A stretch of 64,000 nt of DNA, from the NCBI GenBank assembly GCA_024138025.1, contig JAMXBD010001201.1, forward strand, positions 186,001-250,000, written 5' to 3'. Shown here in pieces: positions 11,931-23,715 of the stretch; position 1 is the first letter of the stretch, and the number at the start of each line of letters is the position of its first letter. A program made the translations under genes and the position numbers. The notes beneath the pieces are model-generated. The model worked only from the letters and a program-made list of their open reading frames with translations, was not told the origin of the DNA and did no database searches. This DNA comes from Combretum micranthum (taxonomy: Eukaryota > Streptophyta > Magnoliopsida > Myrtales > Combretaceae).

Positions 11931-14900
11931 CAGCAGTGCTCGAGCAAGCACTCCAGGCGAACGCTCCACGCAGCAGCAGCCACGCTGCTTCTCCTTCACG
12001 CAGCAGCCCTGCTGCTTCTCATAAATATATATATATATGTATATGTTATATATATATGTTTGTATATGTATATATGTATATGTATAAGCTCTTATATGTT
12101 ATATATTTATATATATTTATACATATATATACTATATGTATATATTTCTTGCTATAGATATATTTATGCTTCATATATATAAAGAATTAAATTATTAATA
12201 TAATATAAGTATGTTGATTTATTTATTCTATAATATGTTTATATATATATAGACGTAAATATGGTATATATTATTATTATTATTATTCATGTCTATTAAA
12301 TTATTCATTCAACTTTTCAATACGTACTTATATATATACATATCTATATGTTTAATTACTTATGTTACTTGATTAAAATTTTCTTTATCTTTGATAATAA
12401 TAATTTTTATTTCTATTATTTATTATTATTATTTTGCTTATATTTCAAATAACTCTAAAATAATAGTAAACTACCTTTTTACGTAAAATCTAAGTTAAAT
12501 TGACTTAAATTAGCTACATAAGGTTTTTAGTACTAGATTCCAGAAATATAGGAAGTCTGTAGCATAGATATATATATATATATATATATATTAGATGTTT
12601 TTAGTCAATTCTTATAGTATATTTCTATCTTTAACAATATTCAGGTGATTCTGACTCTGAGCTTGACCTGCCTTTGACTACTACGACTGACAAGAAATAT
12701 GGACAGGTCAGTATATTCTTATGATCTCTATACTTGATTGTGGTTGTAGAATAGAATTAATCAAGTAATAAAATATTAAGGGTTGAGAAATAAATTGTGG
12801 CTGTTGTTACTTGAACTGGTTGATAAAATATTGTAATTATATTCTAACCCATTGGTTATTATAGAATAGAAATGAAAGTGTATGAAACTTGTTTGCACGC
12901 CAAGTAAATAAATATAAAACAATCTGGCATAATAATTGAATACATTCATGCATAGCATTTATGCACGTAGAAGGCCATCACCACTACACCTTGACCCGAT
13001 GGGCCGCACTGTCCCGTGAGGATGGTGAACATGGAGGACCGAAGTGGTATATACCTAGTGTGTACCATGGGCCTTGTTCTAGGGGAATGGGAACTAAGTC
13101 GTCCTGGGAGACGGCCCTTCTCTTAGAATCGCGCCGGGTCATTGTTTCGGATTTATTACTTCACTGGGATGTTGTTATATGTATATTATTTTGATATATA
13201 AAAAGTTTTCTTGAGAAATTTGATTCCCGAAGTATATTAATCTGGGTGCTGATGAGTGGATGTACCCCAACCCTGGATTCGGAGGGCGCAAATCCGAATA
13301 TGTATATGGTTACCGGTTGGCTATATATATTTGTCCACTTGATTGTTTGCATTGCATATGTTTGAATTAATAACTTGCTTGAATGGTATAGAGTGAGGAG
13401 TATAACTCGCTGAGCCTGTGGATCGCTCACTCCCTTACAGTTTATTGTCACAGGATTATATTTGGTACCAGTCAGGACGAGGCTACCCTCAGGTTAGCTC
13501 CTCTATGGATTCAGGGTTTTGAGGGAAGGATACGAGGGTTGAAGAGAGTTCCTTCTTCTTTTTCCTGGGAGGGGGTTTCTAAAAAGTTTTTGAAAACAGG
13601 ATTGTAATATTTGTAGGATCAGTAATCCAACTGCTTTGTTATAAACACTCCTAAACTATTTTCTTTTAATGTCATATTTCTACAGTGGTTATTAGTTAGT
13701 TTTAAGGCTATTGGTTGTATATTATATGGCTAATCTGATACTATCAAACCCATTGGTTATCTATTCTGGATACGCTTCTGCACAATATTTGGCTTTAAGA
13801 GACTTGTGATTAAATCTTAAGCCGAGTATTGTGTATGGCGGAACTGTCCCCTATGATACCCTCGGGGCGTGACAGGGACGGGTCATTCAGTCCCAGAACC
13901 CGACCCAACCCGTCTTTTAAGAAACCCGACCACTAGAAGTCGACCCGGGTTCAATTAATGCAAGTTGAAATCTTTTTTTTTAATTTTATATTTTTAGAGA
14001 GAAAGTGAAGACAATATATATATACACACATAAAATAAAACCTTTAATAATACATGCTCATCACTTATCAATATTTTAATTTTTTTTAATTAAAAAAAAT
14101 TATATTGTGTGACGTTATTCTCAAGTAATTGTAGAAACAGCAAATGTTTTGGATTAAAATTGATTCCCATAATATGATGTTTTGAATCACCATAAAATCC
14201 CCACTCAAGTCATCTTAGATTAGAAAATATTTTTCAAAATCTCCAGTAGGTAGATGCTGTCCATTTGGAGGAATCTCAAATTTATCATGCCCTCAAAATG
14301 TTCGTTACTCCAATGTTTATGGGTAGGCCTATAAAGAACAAGGGCTTTAACATTGGGAGTCCCCTGCCAAAACAAAAGTATATGAGATAAAAAATAAATA
14401 AATAAAAGAAAAGAAAATGGAAAGACAGAGAATAACGAGGGAAAAAAAAAGAAAAAAGAGATGAAATAAAATATTTAAACCAAATAAATACGAACATATT
14501 CAGTTGAAGAGAGAAAAAAAAGCAAGACAGAATGGAACAAGAAATGGAAATCAATGGATGATGGAAAGCAACAAATATTTGTCAAATCATTGTTAAAATA
14601 ATTTTGAGAAGTGAAGAACTACAAAGTAAAAGACCAATAAGCATCATTCAACTAATGAACAAGTAGATTTCTTAAACTAAAATTTTATTTATTTTTTTAA
14701 TTTTATCTGGTCGGGTTTCCCAACGGGTAATGAGTACAATCCAAAACCCGATCCTAAACCCATAGGGTTTGACCCTGTAAGGTTTTTAGCGGGCGGCGGT
14801 GGGTACCCTATAACGACTCGCCCCGGTTGCATCCCTACTAGGACATAAGGATATAGTATATATTATGTGAAGTAAGTATAATGATGAATATTTATTACCT

Positions 14901-16305
14901 TAATTCTTAGGAAACACAAATTAGACTTCGGATTCCCTATAAAAATTCTATGATAATTATGCAAGGATAGACGGCTGAGTAACTTTAACCTTATCATATT
15001 GTTTGTATTTGTAGTATAGTTTCATATGTAAAAAAATATTTAAATTGATATGTATGTGGGGTTGGGAATATTGTATGTTGCTTAGTGTTGTTTGGTTGCC
15101 AAACTAATATAATAAAAAAATCATTTTGTATGTTTTATATATATTGTATGAAAATTGTTGAAGCTTGTCTATAAGTCTTATGATCGCCTCTAAATATGAC
15201 TTAATGTGGATTGACTCTATAATATAGCTACCATGCATTGCATAAATTTCATTAGTGAATTTAAAATGTGGTGACCTTGCTACGTGTTAGAGTTTTGATT
15301 CTAGGGTAATACTGGATTTTTCTGGATAAAATCTCCTTATTCTTCCTTAGGCTGCCCCTGTTCTGCTCGATTCTTTGGGAATTAAACTAGCATTTGAAGG
15401 AATGTCACATGAGGTTTCAACATGAAATAGCTAATACTTAATGGAGTTTTTTTATTTTAAGGTTGAGAATAAAATATTTAAAATCAATGTATGAAAATAT
15501 ACAATACTCATTCTGTCTTGTTTCTTTGATTTTCTAGGGTGCGGTAAATCCCCCAATTGAATTTCTTTGTTTCATGGAATGAGTGAAATATTTGAAACCA
15601 CTATGTGAGAATGCATGGTACCCATTCTCCCCTTGGTTCTCTATTTCTCCTAGGCACAGTCATCATAATTTCCTTCTAAGCCCGATGAAATGGCATAAAT
15701 CTCCATCATGTTTCAATTCCAGATTGTCTAAACTTTTACTTGTGCATATGATTGAATGTCTCATTACATATGTGTGCTACTTAAACTTGTTTGTTATTGC
15801 TTGATATGTGGTCTTGGTCAAGTTATCTCACTGAGCTATGGTTTGCTAATTTCTTAACAGTTTTTGTGTAGGAATAATTTATGCTGGGAATGGGCTAAGA
15901 ATGAATGGAGAGAGATTTCTTCTTTAATGAAATCCTAGAAGATAGAAGATGAGCTTGGAATGCAAACCTTATGTTTAGTGTATAAGTTAAGACTATGTAT
16001 TGTAAGAGATAAACTTAATATGTGAATTAGAGTGACTATATAATTATTTGAGTTTTATTATATAGATAGTATCCAATATTGCTATTTAGTGAGAGATACC
16101 AATTCTCTACTATTCAAATAGATTGTGAGATATCGTATTTCCTTAGTTATCAATATTATATATACAATAAAAACTTGTGTAGAAAGTAGTAAATAGAATT
16201 TTCGAATCTTTGACTTACAAAATGGTTCTTATTTTATAGATGCATACGTGATACGATCATTTTAGATTAATCATACTAGGCTTTTACTAGAGTTGTGACA
16301 TCTAA

Positions 16306-16396
16306 CCTAATTATGGAGGTGAAGAAGATCTTGGAACAGCTTGATATCACATATCGTCTGATTCCTCAAGAAGTGCATGTGAGATACATGGAGTAA
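16306..16396 (+). pseudogene. MSL10: MSL10-like last exon, 3' half, beyond the LTR insertion
   Basis: The codon split by the target site (aa at 8421-8422 plus c at 16306) resumes in frame after the LTR and its duplicated tctaa (16301-16305). It reads LIMEVKKILEQLDI, then TYRLIPQEVHVRYME, the typical MSL C-terminus. The stop at 16394-16396 lies in the first bases of a MITE that begins at about 16391. The frame across the 7.9-kb insertion is otherwise undamaged. Confidence 0.88.
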
Positions 16397-16692
16397 ATTA
16401 TACTAGAAAGTCCTAACTTTTGAGTATAGTTCACTTAAAGTCATAATATTTCGAGTAGTTCAAAACAGGTCTCAACGTTTGTAAAAGTAAGTTAGTTGAG
16501 ATTGTCATTGATACTTGTCAATAAGAGAAATATTTAATTCAAACTCAAAAGACCCTTCTCCTATTCATAAATGTTCATTGAGACCTTAATTGACCAACTT
16601 CTCTAAATATTGAAATCTCTTTTGAACTATTCGGAACGTTGGGACCTCAAATAAAATTACCCTAAATGGTGAACCTTTGGTGTAATTTACCC
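16391..16692. mobile_element. Foldback MITE directly after the MSL10-like coding end
   Basis: The left end gagtaaattatac and the right end (inverted: gggtaaattacacc) are complementary, and parts of the interior are also self-complementary (for example ggtctcaacgtt against aacgttgggacc). It is about 300 bp long. An 'atacat' near both flanks may be a target duplication, but the exact boundary is uncertain. Confidence 0.6.
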
Positions 16693-17184
16693 AAAATACA
16701 TAAAGGGTCTACACCACTCGCATCTTTAGCTACACATTGTCGTTTTATAGTTTGCTTAAAGCGATGTCAATGTGGTTCTTATTGTTGGAATGTGAATCTA
16801 AATTATATTCGAAATTAAATTGTTTTGGATTGAGACAAGTGCTAAAGCATGATATCTCATAAAAAAAAAATGTGTAGATGTGTTGCATGTTTTACCTATT
16901 TAAATCTTTTATATTGTACTATTTTTAAAATGAATCTAGTCCTTTATTTGTTTATCATACCTCACCATCTTGATTAAACAGTTTTGCATAATACACTTTT
17001 CAATTAGTTGGATATAAAATTTTAGCTAATTTGCTAAAATATTTTAGTTTTACTAGCTCAACATTCTTATCTTCATGTGCAATCGTATGGGTTTTCCCCA
17101 TTATTTGTTTATACTCAGCATAAAAGAAAATATGATATAAACCTAATCTATTTGATTTATGAGATTATAAAACTTATGTCGTAT
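16693..17184. other. AT-rich intergenic DNA
   Basis: No gene, RNA or clear repeat boundary was seen between the MITE and the copia-type element. Confidence 0.6.
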
Positions 17185-17936
17185 GATACTGTTAGGAGAA
17201 AACCTAACCTATTTTCACAATAGTAACAAAACCGATTAATCATATAATTAATTAACCTGTGATTAGAGATGATATCTCCTCTTATTAAAGCGATAAACAA
17301 TAAATAATGCGGAATTATAAAACAGATAGCACCAAGATATAACGTGAAAAATCCAATGCGGGAAAAACCACGGGACCAAAAGTGCTCAAATCTTCCACTA
17401 TAAATAATATGATAGGATTACAAGTTTTCCTTACGAGATCTATCTAGTGGATCTCATAATTCTTCACCAAAACCAGATGATTACAAGCAGGAGCAAGATT
17501 TTTCTTCTAGAGTTTTCTCACTCTAAGATTTCCCTCATTTTCTCTCTTTCTCTCTATAGATCTCTCTATTTAGGCTTGAGAAGAGACACACCACTTGTTA
17601 CTTTCAAACCTTAAGACAATAAGGAGTATTTTATATGCAAAACATAAAGGTTGGCACGACATAAACCAAGGTTGACAACGTAGGGGCAGCGTTGAAACAC
17701 TACTTGTTATGGGACCAACATACGTCGGCTCAACACCGGTAGTGTACCTACCTATGCTGGCAGTGTTCACATCAACATAGCCATTCCTATGCTCTTGGCA
17801 AGAATTTCTTCATTTGAAGGCCGGAAGCTTTGTCCTCCTAGTTGCCAGCGTAGATAAACAATCAACTCCTTTGTTTGCAAAACAAATTTCCTTATCTTCA
17901 AGTCCTCTTCAAAGAATACGTCCTATACTTAGGATA

Positions 17937-20900
17937 TGTAAACCTCTAGATTTTACGCCAAGTCTTAAGTTCAAACTTAGAACCAGAAGTCAACCAAAAA
18001 CCCTAAGTCAACAAAACCTTTATCAAACCCTAGAGTTGAGATCTGGCAATCCCGCGCTCATAAACCCTAAACAATGAAACTTGTGCCCTGGTACATTGGA
18101 AGGTAAAAATATTCCAATGACACCGCTATATTCGTAATAATAAAAGGATTTTAAAATATCAGTTTTATAATTTTTCGATAGCTAAAAATATTAGATATCG
18201 TATTTATACGTATTTTTCTTTACTACCGGTAAATTATTAGTCTTGTTTACTATTTATTGTGTTATTCTATTATTCATTACTATTCATCTATCTCAACTTT
18301 TTCTTACTACCAATTCTTACTACCTATGCATCTATTTTCTTACTTTTACCTTCCTCATATATCTTAAATCACACATCTTACACATTACCTACTTTTCTTT
18401 AAAAAATAAAATTAAAATAATTTCTCTTCCCTTTACCCCTAAAATCGATGCCTCCCCCTTTCTCCCCATCTCTCTATTTTTCTTTTCTTTTATTTTATCA
18501 CACTCAGTTTTCCCTCCACAAATTCTATAAGTACCCTCATCTCCCATTATTTCTTTCATACACTTCTTTTACATACCCAAAACTCTCCCAAAATCACTCC
18601 ACAAAAATCCTATCTACAAATTCTCTCTACCACTCTTTCATCATCTTCTAACCACTAGGTAGTTTATCTTAAACCTTCTTCATGTTCATGTAACTTAGTA
18701 TGAGCTAGTGTATGTTTTTTAAAAACCTAAAGAAGTTAAGAAAGCAATAATAGGTTCATACTTTGTTCTTGTTCATAATACATTATTATATTTTTAGATT
18801 GTTATTAGATTATTTCTTATGTTCATATAACTTAGCATGAACATAGTGTGTGTTTTCTAAAAACCCATAAAGATTAAGAAAGCAACATTATGTTAATGTT
18901 TTATTCTTGTTCATATATTATGTTTTTATTATTATGCTTTTACTATTATGCTCTTATTATTGCTATTATTATGCTTTTTTTTTCTTTCATTTTCTTTGAG
19001 ACTAGTTTGTTCTTAGTCGTAAGATACCTTGATGAAGCTAAAGTTTCCAATACTTGACCTTATTATTTTGCTTATTATTACTTCTTATATATTTTTATAT
19101 ATTATTATGTGATATTCTAGTCTTTTTCATACTACATAATCATATGCATGCATCATTATAATGATATGTCTAAAAAAAAAAGGATTTTCTTTAATAAAAG
19201 AAAATGAAACCAAATTCTTTAATAAAAGAAAATGGAACCAAATTTTTTTAGTATATAACTTTGTCACTAAATAAAGATTTTATCATAAAAACATAGGAAA
19301 ATTATTTTAATAACTTCTTTTCAAACTCATCATGATTTTTCTTAAATGACAATAAGGATGATTTTATCAAAGAAATTAACTAAGGAAATAAACTATTTTT
19401 TTTATAAGTAACATGAAGTTTATTACAACTTAGTTTAATAATTCTTTGATATGGAAATTTTTTATAAAAGCTTACTTATAGGATTTTTACTAACTCCATA
19501 ATAAAAACTAAGAACTATACTAGTTTTCAAAGATAATATAAAAATCAACTCACTAGTATTATAAATCCACTTAGATAAATAAAAGTTTGCCAACAACCTA
19601 AGAAAGTAAGTTTGTAAATGGTAAAATCATTTTGAAAGAAATAGAAGAATATAAACATGATAAGCTCAAAAACAATGGATATTATCAACAACTTAAGAAA
19701 ATGTTAAAAGTGTTTCCTTTCAAGTAAAAAATGGTAGAAAATTAAAAGACCATGGAAATAAAATTTATCTTTAAGAAGTTAGGAAATAAAAATATAAGAG
19801 GAAAAGACTTATTTATAATTTTCAATCAAAAAATTTAAAAGGAAAATATATGCAATATAACTCAAATTATTAGAGATTACACCAACTTAGGAAAATTTTG
19901 GGGAACTTCATTCTTATCACTAGAGGTAAAATTTGTAGATATCCTAAAATCAAAATTAAGAAAAATTAATTTATCTTAGAAAAAAATAGAAAATAAAATT
20001 TATAAGAAAATACTCATTTATAATAACCTAGGAATTTTTAATATTCTTTCAAAACACCTAAAGAGGAAATTATTAAAGTTCAAGTTTTCTACACCATAAG
20101 CAAGTTGTTTTATGAAAATAATCGCTGAGACAACACCATTAAAATTTTGCATACAATATGAGTTTATATATATGTATTCAAAAGGATTTTTCAATCATAT
20201 AAATATCTATATTTTTGCTAAAGGATTTTTGGATAAAGAAAACTTTGGAAAATTGTGTTTCAAGGGCTGGGATTTTCGTGGTGAATCTATACCGATCTAT
20301 TTCACAACCCAAAAAACTTTTTATGAAAAAATAATCTTAAAAGATATATCTCTTCGATTAGGTAGAAAATGGTATATAATATGCAAAATTTGAGTTAAAA
20401 TGAGTAAGTTATAGCCATTTTACGTTGAATTTCACTATATACGATTTTTGACGAACTTAGTGAAATAGAATTAGCAAGTTTAAGTAGAACTTCCAAGAAA
20501 TACTTATTTTGGTATTTCTCTTGTATAAGTGACATGGAGACCGAGTTCCCATACCCCGAGGATTATTGTGACTAGAAGTTTTCGCTTAAATGGCCGAGTG
20601 AGTTTATTTCTTACATTTTTGCACTTATGTTTTTTCTAAATTCGTGGTATTAGAATTAGGAAAAGATAAAATGGAAAAGTGCATGTGCTTTACATAAATG
20701 ATTGAAATTATGATTAAGTATATCGATGCGGGAGTTGTTTATAATAAATTTTGATCTATTATAAGAATGATTGTTTCAAATTCCATGGTCGCTCGTAAAA
20801 TACTTAATCATGCAATGAGTACTTAATTAAATTGATTCATGCATACCATTGGGTAATTCATCGCATTCATTACTATTCCCTTAGTGTAACAAAGGCATAG

Positions 20901-21780
20901 TAAGGAGCTTCGTAGAGCTCGTAAGATCTACGAAACGGTCAAGTGTTGTTTAAATTAAATTACAATGCATAAACACCTGAATAAACTATATTTTTGTAGT
21001 TAGGTAGTGGCTTGAATAAAAACTACAAAGAAATGAATTATATTTTTGCAGCTAGGTAGTGGCTTGAATAAAAATTGCAAAGAAATGAATTATATTTTTG
21101 CAGCTGAGTAGTGGCTTGAACAAAAACTACAAAGGTATTATATTTGTGAAAATTGGTCTATACGGCCTGGAACACCTAACTCTGAATAGAGGGATAAATC
21201 CATTCAACATATGATTCCCAAAAATCATATGGATTGTATGCTCACGTGCTTGTGTATCTCATATGGTTGTTTAAATTAATTTGTTTTGATTATTGGTTAT
21301 TGGGTGTTTAATTGTGGAAATAATTCTCACTAAACGTATAGTTTATACCCTCTTGGATATCTATTGTAGCACTCGTACCTTTAGTTAGAGCCTAGGGGAT
21401 ATTTTACCCAGGTAAGACCTTCGAAGTCAAGAGTTTTTTGGATAGAATTTAAGAGCTAGAAGTAGATATAGACTTCCAAGTAAAACTCAAAAATATAATT
21501 ATTTTCAAAATGAACTTTGTTGGACTTAGTTATTTTGATAGGTAATTCCCCTTAATGTTTGTAAAACTCTCTATATTTTTTGGAACCTTGGTTGTACTTC
21601 TCAATTGCTATTATGTATAATTGTTTAAATGGCTTGATCCAAAGTTTAATACTCAATATTCGTGAATGTACGCCTTACACCCAATATTGAGACTTTTGGG
21701 ATGGCTAAGGTTGCCATACTTAAGTCTTAATATTGAGTGTGGCAGGCTGTTATGTTTAGGGTACCCTTTGGAGCGTAACA
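17937..21780 (+). mobile_element. Solo LTR 'A' (3.84 kb) nested in the copia-type 3' LTR
   Basis: Starts tgtaaacctctagatttta and ends accctttggagcgtaaca, with perfect TSD ggata at 17932-17936 and 21781-21785. It shares the long-LTR plan: TACCGGTA palindrome at 18224-18231, TATA-like ctataagta near 18525, CT-rich leader with an AG|GT at ~18657, a conserved 'gagttaaaatgag' block near 20392, an 'agggataaatccattcaa' block near 21190 and a terminal 'ttaatattgagtgtgg' segment. Confidence 0.9.
20987..21135. repeat. Three-copy ~52-bp tandem repeat in LTR A
   Basis: The unit starts tatttttgtagttagg and recurs at a 52-bp step, with the last copy truncated. It sits just upstream of the GGAGGGCGTAAATCC-type block, the same place where LTRs B and J hold unrelated repeats. 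Confidence 0.85.
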
Positions 21781-22342
21781 GGATATCCTTGATTTCAGTG
21801 TCTTCTAAATATATATAACTATATAATTAGGATCTCCTTGTTCAAAGTCTATAGGTACATTCCATCTTTGATTCCAAAGTCTTCTAAATATATATCCGAC
21901 ATATATTTAAGCTCCCTTTGGTTATAGACCCATATGAGTTGGATCTATAACCCCAACAATCTCTCCCTCCAACTCATATAGGTGGTATCCTCAATCCTAC
22001 TACCTTCCTACAACACCTTTTATCAAACTGAAATCTTTCACAACTAGCTTTTGTCTTGCTCCTTGATTGTGAGCTCTTATCATTAGTCTTCACCCATCTG
22101 TTCTTCAGAGGTCCCTTACCCTTAGGTAGTTTCATCAAGTTAATTTTTATGTTCTCATGAAAGGATTTCAGTCTATCTTGCGTGGCTCTAATCTTTCATT
22201 TCTTCTCCTCATTTTCCATAGCGTTCTGATAACCATCTGACTCTCCCCCATCAGTGAGTATCACATACTCATCTGGACTAAATCTAACTGATGGTCTTCT
22301 ATCTTTTACAGATCTTCTCATTTTAAATTGTTGATGAGGCTC

Positions 22343-23660
22343 TTAGGATTCGTTAACTGAATCTCCCCCATTTCTACCATCATTAGAACCTCTATGTGAG
22401 AGTACATTATTCACATCTCTTTTACTTAGCTTTGCTGACATTAAGTAAAGGATATTCTTATTCTTAGCTTTTTCCATAATGAGAGAACCTTTAGTGAACT
22501 TCCATCTCCCTTCACTAAAGTTGCTACTAGCCATCATCATCGTGCTTTCCTATAGAAATATGGTTAAGGTGGATATTTGGAATATGTCTGACATCTCTAA
22601 GAGTGAGCCTACAACCTATGTTAGTCTTTAAAAATATGTTTCCAATGCCAACAATCTTGGATTTACCACCATTTCCCATCTTGAAATTACTAAAATTTCT
22701 AGCAGTGTAGTTTGAGAAGAACTCACCATGTAAAGTCACATGGAAGGAGGCACCAGAATCAATAACCTAGTCATTATCATGACTTGCAAGGCTAACACAC
22801 TTCTCATCCTAGGCAATAACGATCTCATCATCATCTACTGCAGTTGCAGCTATGTCTACATCATTTTCATCCTTTTCATCACCTTTACCTTTCTCTCTTT
22901 TCTAGAGTCTACACTCTCGCTTCATGTGACCCGACTTGTCACAATAGTAGCATTTTAAATTTTTCTTTCCTCTTGACTTGGACCTTCCTTTGGATTGCTC
23001 TAATCTATCATCTTCATCATATGATCTCCTATACCTGCTTCTACTATTCCTTCCTAGCTTACCAGTGACATGTTCGCTAGAATCATCCCTAAAATCATAT
23101 CCTATGACAAGATCCTTCCTCCTAGCCTCTTTATTCATCAGGGTATCCTTCACCATTGCAAGGGTAAGTTTCCCTTTGGGGCAGAGTTACTGACTAACAC
23201 AACTAGTGTCTTCCAACTATCAGGCAACGAACTCAGCAACCATAGTGCCTAGATCTCATCATCAAGCACCAGTTTCATGGCATACAATTGATCACTGGCC
23301 TTTGAAAAAAATTCAAGTGCTTCGTCAGGTTGGATCCATCCCTATATTTCATATTTACTACCCTCCTAATCAAGGAGGTTTAATTCAAAGTTGTCTACCT
23401 CTCATGCATGGATTCCAACTTCCTCCATAAGATATCTACTCTCGTTTCCTGGGCCACATAATGATACACACTATGATTTAACCGACAGCTTTCCTATGCA
23501 TGATTGTCTAATCATCATTAAATTTGTCATGTGGCTTTGTAACATCACCACCTAAAAGCACATATAGATCTTTGCAATACATCAAAGACTCCATCATAGA
23601 TTTCCATATGGAGTAATTTGTTGAATTCAGCTTGATCATTAGACTTGATGAGTCAGCCAT
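22343..23660 (-). pseudogene. Degenerate copia-type gag-protease
   Basis: Reading the minus strand, the protein starts MADSSSLMIKLNSTNYSIWK (ATG near 23660), a copia-type gag opening, about 55 bases after the PBS. Downstream pieces in other frames give a zinc knuckle CYYCDKSGHMKREC (CX2CX4HX4C, near 22910-22950), then an aspartic protease motif VIDSGASFHVT (near 22745-22775) with a TAG where the family has Trp just before it. Next come MGNGGKSKIVGIG, RDVRHIPNI and a GAG-pre-integrase-like end (ILYLMSAKLSK). Stops and frameshifts break it into at least four pieces. No integrase or RT follows. In intact relatives this polyprotein forms the particle shell and cuts it. Confidence 0.85.
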
Positions 23661-23701
23661 ATTTGTGCTGCAACAAATCCTAATTCTTTTTGAAACCCTG
23701 T

Positions 23702-23713
23702 GCTTTGATACCA
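23702..23713 (-). promoter_or_regulatory. Primer binding site (initiator tRNA-Met type)
   Basis: Minus strand TGGTATCAAAGC lies two bases after the 5' LTR. It differs by one base from TGGTATCAGAGC, the usual tRNA-iMet complementary site of plant copia elements. It fixes the element's orientation. Confidence 0.85.
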
Positions 23714-23715
23714 CT

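Larger units (their letters stand above)
10899..13874 (+). mobile_element. Solo LTR 'D' (2.98 kb) nested in the hAT element
   Basis: Starts tgtgagctccgaaaatttcc and ends ccctcggggcgtgaca, with perfect TSD gggac at 10894-10898 and 13875-13879. It carries ggagggcgcaaatccg near 13280, the shared 3' motif of the long-LTR superfamily. Inside are a CT-rich leader-like block (11.39-11.62 kb), CAC-rich DNA, an AGCGCT array and TA microsatellites. The long ORF at 11295-12182 is low-complexity read-through, not a gene. Confidence 0.9.
10870..14837. mobile_element. Non-autonomous hAT (Ac-like) element, interrupted by a solo LTR
   Basis: The TIRs are tagggatgtaaacagggcgg on the left and, read inward from the right end, tagggatgcaaccggggcga, with about 19 of 23 positions matching. 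The flanking 8-bp duplications are ctagggca (10862-10869) and ctaggaca (14838-14845). TAGGGATG termini with an 8-bp TSD define Ac-like hAT elements. Without the inserted LTR the element is about 987 bp. No transposase homology was seen. Confidence 0.88.
8423..16300 (+). mobile_element. Long solo LTR 'G' inserted in the MSL10-like last exon, itself interrupted
   Basis: Starts tgtgactcccgatat and ends ctagagttgtgaca, with perfect TSD tctaa at 8418-8422 and 16301-16305. After removing the hAT insertion (3,968 bp plus its 8-bp duplication) the LTR is about 3.9 kb. It carries agggtgcggtaaatccc (~15,537), close to the GGGCGTAAATCC motif of the other long LTRs in the window. There is no internal region, PBS or PPT, so it is a solo LTR of a presumed Tekay/Del-like Ty3/gypsy element. 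Confidence 0.88.
4945..16396 (+). pseudogene. MSL10: MSL10-like mechanosensitive ion channel gene, broken and split by a nested transposon insertion
   Basis: The family (MscS-like channels of the plant plasma membrane, MSL4-10 group) opens an anion-preferring pore under membrane tension. Recognisable pieces occur in order on the + strand: four N-terminal membrane segments (5165-5600), the linker ending IDKSTLQDWLV (to 6373), a pore-proximal part with HPFDVGD (6552-6849), an MscS-domain part with VEEIHIL and YPNSVLLTK (6929-7150), and a C-terminal part with HNINFQN (8277-8422) that continues as PQEVHV at 16306-16396. Introns have plausible GT-AG borders. Damage: a possible upstream start (4945) is not in frame with the main ORF; there is a one-base frameshift near 6722-6740 and further frame changes in 6929-7150; a purine repeat replaces conserved residues; and 7.9 kb of transposons split the last exon. 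Paralogue MSL9 or another MSL5-10 member is possible. The inserted LTR is 8423-16300. Confidence 0.88.
17190..21958 (-). repeat. 3' LTR of the copia-type element, interrupted by solo LTR A
   Basis: Matches 23716-24655 along its length, except that the homology breaks at 17936 and resumes at 21781, exactly where solo LTR A sits. Confidence 0.88.

Noticed and set aside
11295..12182. 295-codon ORF and overlapping ORFs on both strands
   Set aside because: Built from TA, TTC/CTT and CAC microsatellites and the AGCGCT cluster inside solo LTR D; no domain-like composition.
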